From Pseudomonadota bacterium (GTDB taxonomy: Bacteria > Pseudomonadota > Alphaproteobacteria > Sphingomonadales > Sphingomonadaceae), in contig JAFAED010000558.1 in NCBI GenBank assembly GCA_023424275.1, positions 1 to 6,677 on the forward strand: a stretch of 6,677 bases of DNA, written 5' to 3'. The position numbers and the translations under genes were made by a program. Shown piece after piece: positions 5,852-6,677 of this stretch (position 1 is its first letter; each line of letters begins with the position of its first letter). The notes beneath the pieces were generated by a model. It saw only the letters and a list, made by a program, of their open reading frames with translations, had not been told where the DNA came from and searched no databases.

Positions 5852-6253
5852 CTAGCCTAGCGCCGCAGCGAGACGCTGGCGAAGCGCGATCAGCGCCTCG
5901 ACCGGAACCCCCGCCGCGCCATTGACCACCGCAGCGGCGCCGAGCGGCGCAGGCGCCGGCACGGGACCAGCGGCCCCGTCGGACACCTCCGGTTCGGACA
6001 GCGCCTTTCGCGCGCCGTCGACGGTAAAGCCCTGCACGTGCAGCAGATGATGGATCCGTTCGGCGAGCGCGACATCCTCGGCACGGTAATAGCGGCGCCG
6101 GCCCGACCGCTGGAGCGGCTTCAACTGCGGGAAACGCGTCTCCCAATAGCGCAGGACGTGTGTCGGAACGCCGATCCGCACCGCGAGTTCGCCGATGGCG
6201 AGCATGGCACCTGTCGCCTTGCCGCCATCGCCCGACATGTCAGGTCCGGCCAT
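5852..6253 (-). CDS. MerR-family transcriptional regulator of the ihfA operon type
   Basis: A 133-residue protein with an N-terminal MerR-type winged helix. The recognition helix region is LAIGELAVRIGVPTHVLRYWETRF (about residues 18-41), and the wing is RRRYYRAEDVALAERIHHLLH. No effector-binding cysteines are seen. The C-terminal 45 residues are rich in Ala, Pro and Gly and end in a short helix. Genes of this type sit immediately after ihfA in many alphaproteobacteria, usually without a known inducer. It starts 14 bases after the ihfA stop, so the two are co-transcribed. The ATG at 6253 has no clear Shine-Dalgarno. ATG at 6238 and ATG at 6205 are alternatives; the latter has AAGGCGACAGG upstream but would begin almost at the helix-turn-helix. 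Confidence 0.85.
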   Translation of the reverse strand: MAGPDMSGDGGKATGAMLAIGELAVRIGVPTHVLRYWETRFPQLKPLQRSGRRRYYRAEDVALAERIHHLLHVQGFTVDGARKALSEPEVSDGAAGPVPAPAPLGAAAVVNGAAGVPVEALIALRQRLAAALG

Positions 6254-6262
6254 GGGCGCCGC

Positions 6263-6278
6263 CCGGTTTATTTACCGG
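6263..6278 (-). other. short hairpin across the ihfA stop codon
   Basis: On the minus strand CCGGT (6274-6278), a 6-base loop AAATAA, then ACCGG (6263-6267) can pair as a 5-bp GC-rich stem. The ihfA TAA stop (6268-6270) lies in the loop, and the merR start is 10 bases beyond the stem. There is no U-run, so it is not a standard terminator. It could affect coupling or mRNA stability. Confidence 0.4.
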
Positions 6279-6561
6279 CAACGCGGCCACGCATCGTCTG
6301 GCTCGCGCGAAAGGTCATGACCCGGCGCGGCAGGATCGGCACTTCGATGCCGGTCTTGGGATTGCGGCCGATACGCTGCGCCTTGTCGCGCAGGACGAAC
6401 GTGCCGAAGCCCGAAATTTTGACATTCTGCCCGACCGCGAGCGCGTCGGACATATGATCGAGAATCGATTCGACGATGGTCGCCGATTCATTGCGCGACA
6501 AGCCGATCTGCTGGTTGATCCGCGTCGCAATGTCGGCCCGGGTGAGCGTCCCTGCAGTCAT
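6268..6561 (-). CDS. ihfA: integration host factor subunit alpha
   Basis: A 97-residue member of the HU/IHF family, the usual length. Residues 6-10 LTRAD start the first helix as in alphaproteobacterial IhfA. The dimer core follows with [14 protein letters not shown], including the conserved GFGTF at 51-55. The DNA-binding arm carries GRNPKTG at 65-71, with the intercalating proline P68, then [10 protein letters not shown]. The RRVMTFRAS ending and the merR neighbour favour IhfA over HU or IhfB. It works as a heterodimer with IhfB, bending DNA at specific sites in transcription, replication and recombination. The ATG at 6559-6561 is preceded by a purine-rich GAGGGGGAAGGG tract. No other in-frame start is close. 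Confidence 0.93.
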   Translation of the reverse strand: MTAGTLTRADIATRINQQIGLSRNESATIVESILDHMSDALAVGQNVKISGFGTFVLRDKAQRIGRNPKTGIEVPILPRRVMTFRASQTMRGRVAGK

Positions 6562-6585
6562 GATGATCCCTTCCCCCTCACAAAG

Positions 6586-6612
6586 AGCAATTGCTGATCA
6601 GGTCTGTGACAG
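6586..6612. promoter_or_regulatory. cluster of small palindromes upstream of ihfA
   Basis: Three perfect dyads lie in 27 bases of the ihfA leader: AGCAATTGCT (6586-6595), TGATCA (6595-6600) and CTGTGACAG (6604-6612, single central base). They could be operator half-sites, for example for the downstream MerR protein, or simply AT-rich leader sequence. No full MerR-type long dyad is evident. Confidence 0.3.
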
Positions 6613-6639
6613 CCCCCACCGTCGCGAGTCCCGAGCATC

Positions 6640-6668
6640 TGTGTAACAAAAGCGAATTAATCCGCCAA
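6640..6668 (-). promoter_or_regulatory. candidate sigma-70 promoter for ihfA-merR
   Basis: On the minus strand TTGGCG (6663-6668) and TACACA (6640-6645) are 17 bases apart. Both are imperfect matches to consensus. A transcript from here would have a leader of roughly 70 bases carrying the palindrome cluster. It overlaps the possible fabH tail, so the operon could equally be read from upstream. Confidence 0.28.
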
Positions 6669-6677
6669 ACTGAAACG
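6657..6677 (-). CDS. possible C-terminus of fabH (cut by the window edge)
   Basis: The minus-strand frame reads RFSLAD and then TAA (6657-6659). FabH (3-oxoacyl-ACP synthase III) commonly ends in a conserved ...ALVRF or RW, and in alphaproteobacteria it usually precedes ihfA on the same strand. An RF followed by four extra residues fits, but six residues cannot prove it. Confidence 0.3.
   Translation of the reverse strand, partial: RFSLAD

Overview
The window is GC-rich chromosomal DNA from an alphaproteobacterium, most likely a sphingomonad (Sphingomonas/Sphingopyxis group). Three things suggest this: the ihfA-merR pair, which in alphaproteobacteria normally follows plsX-fabH; the overall gene styles; and two copies of the CCTGAGCTTGTCGAAGG-type repeat that is common in sphingomonad genomes. 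The lineage call rests on recognition, not on a database search.

Layout, left to right. A possible C-terminal tail of a plus-strand gene ends at 31. Next is a minus-strand pair: a small membrane-anchored LuxR-type regulator (719-1138) and, downstream of it, a four-helix DUF4199 membrane protein (82-618). Divergent from the regulator is a PilZ-domain protein (1230-1598) with an intact c-di-GMP-binding signature. It converges, with only 3 bases between stops, on an NTF2/SnoaL-like protein (1602-2036, minus). A short GIY-YIG nuclease gene (2132-2449) follows. Its base composition is clearly lower in GC than its neighbours, and it is bracketed by two inverted copies of a 38-base REP-like repeat. 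The centre is a 911-residue DinG/XPD-type iron-sulphur DNA helicase (2504-5239), followed on the same strand by a SixA-type histidine phosphatase (5297-5848). That gene converges on the minus-strand ihfA-merR operon (6561 to 5852). The last bases (6657-6677) could be the end of fabH.

Functionally the window is mostly housekeeping and regulation: nucleoid architecture and transcription (IHF alpha, MerR), DNA repair or replication-fork maintenance (helicase), phosphohistidine removal (SixA-like), c-di-GMP sensing (PilZ), and a candidate membrane-tethered one-component regulator paired with its membrane partner. No prophage, CRISPR array, rRNA, tRNA or complete insertion sequence is visible. There is no gene-free stretch longer than about 120 bases.

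The most unusual structure is the GIY-YIG gene with its flanking inverted repeats. The right repeat forms the end of the coding sequence, and the two copies differ by a compensatory base-pair change in their hairpin stem. This looks like a small nuclease-plus-repeat unit that may have moved as one piece.
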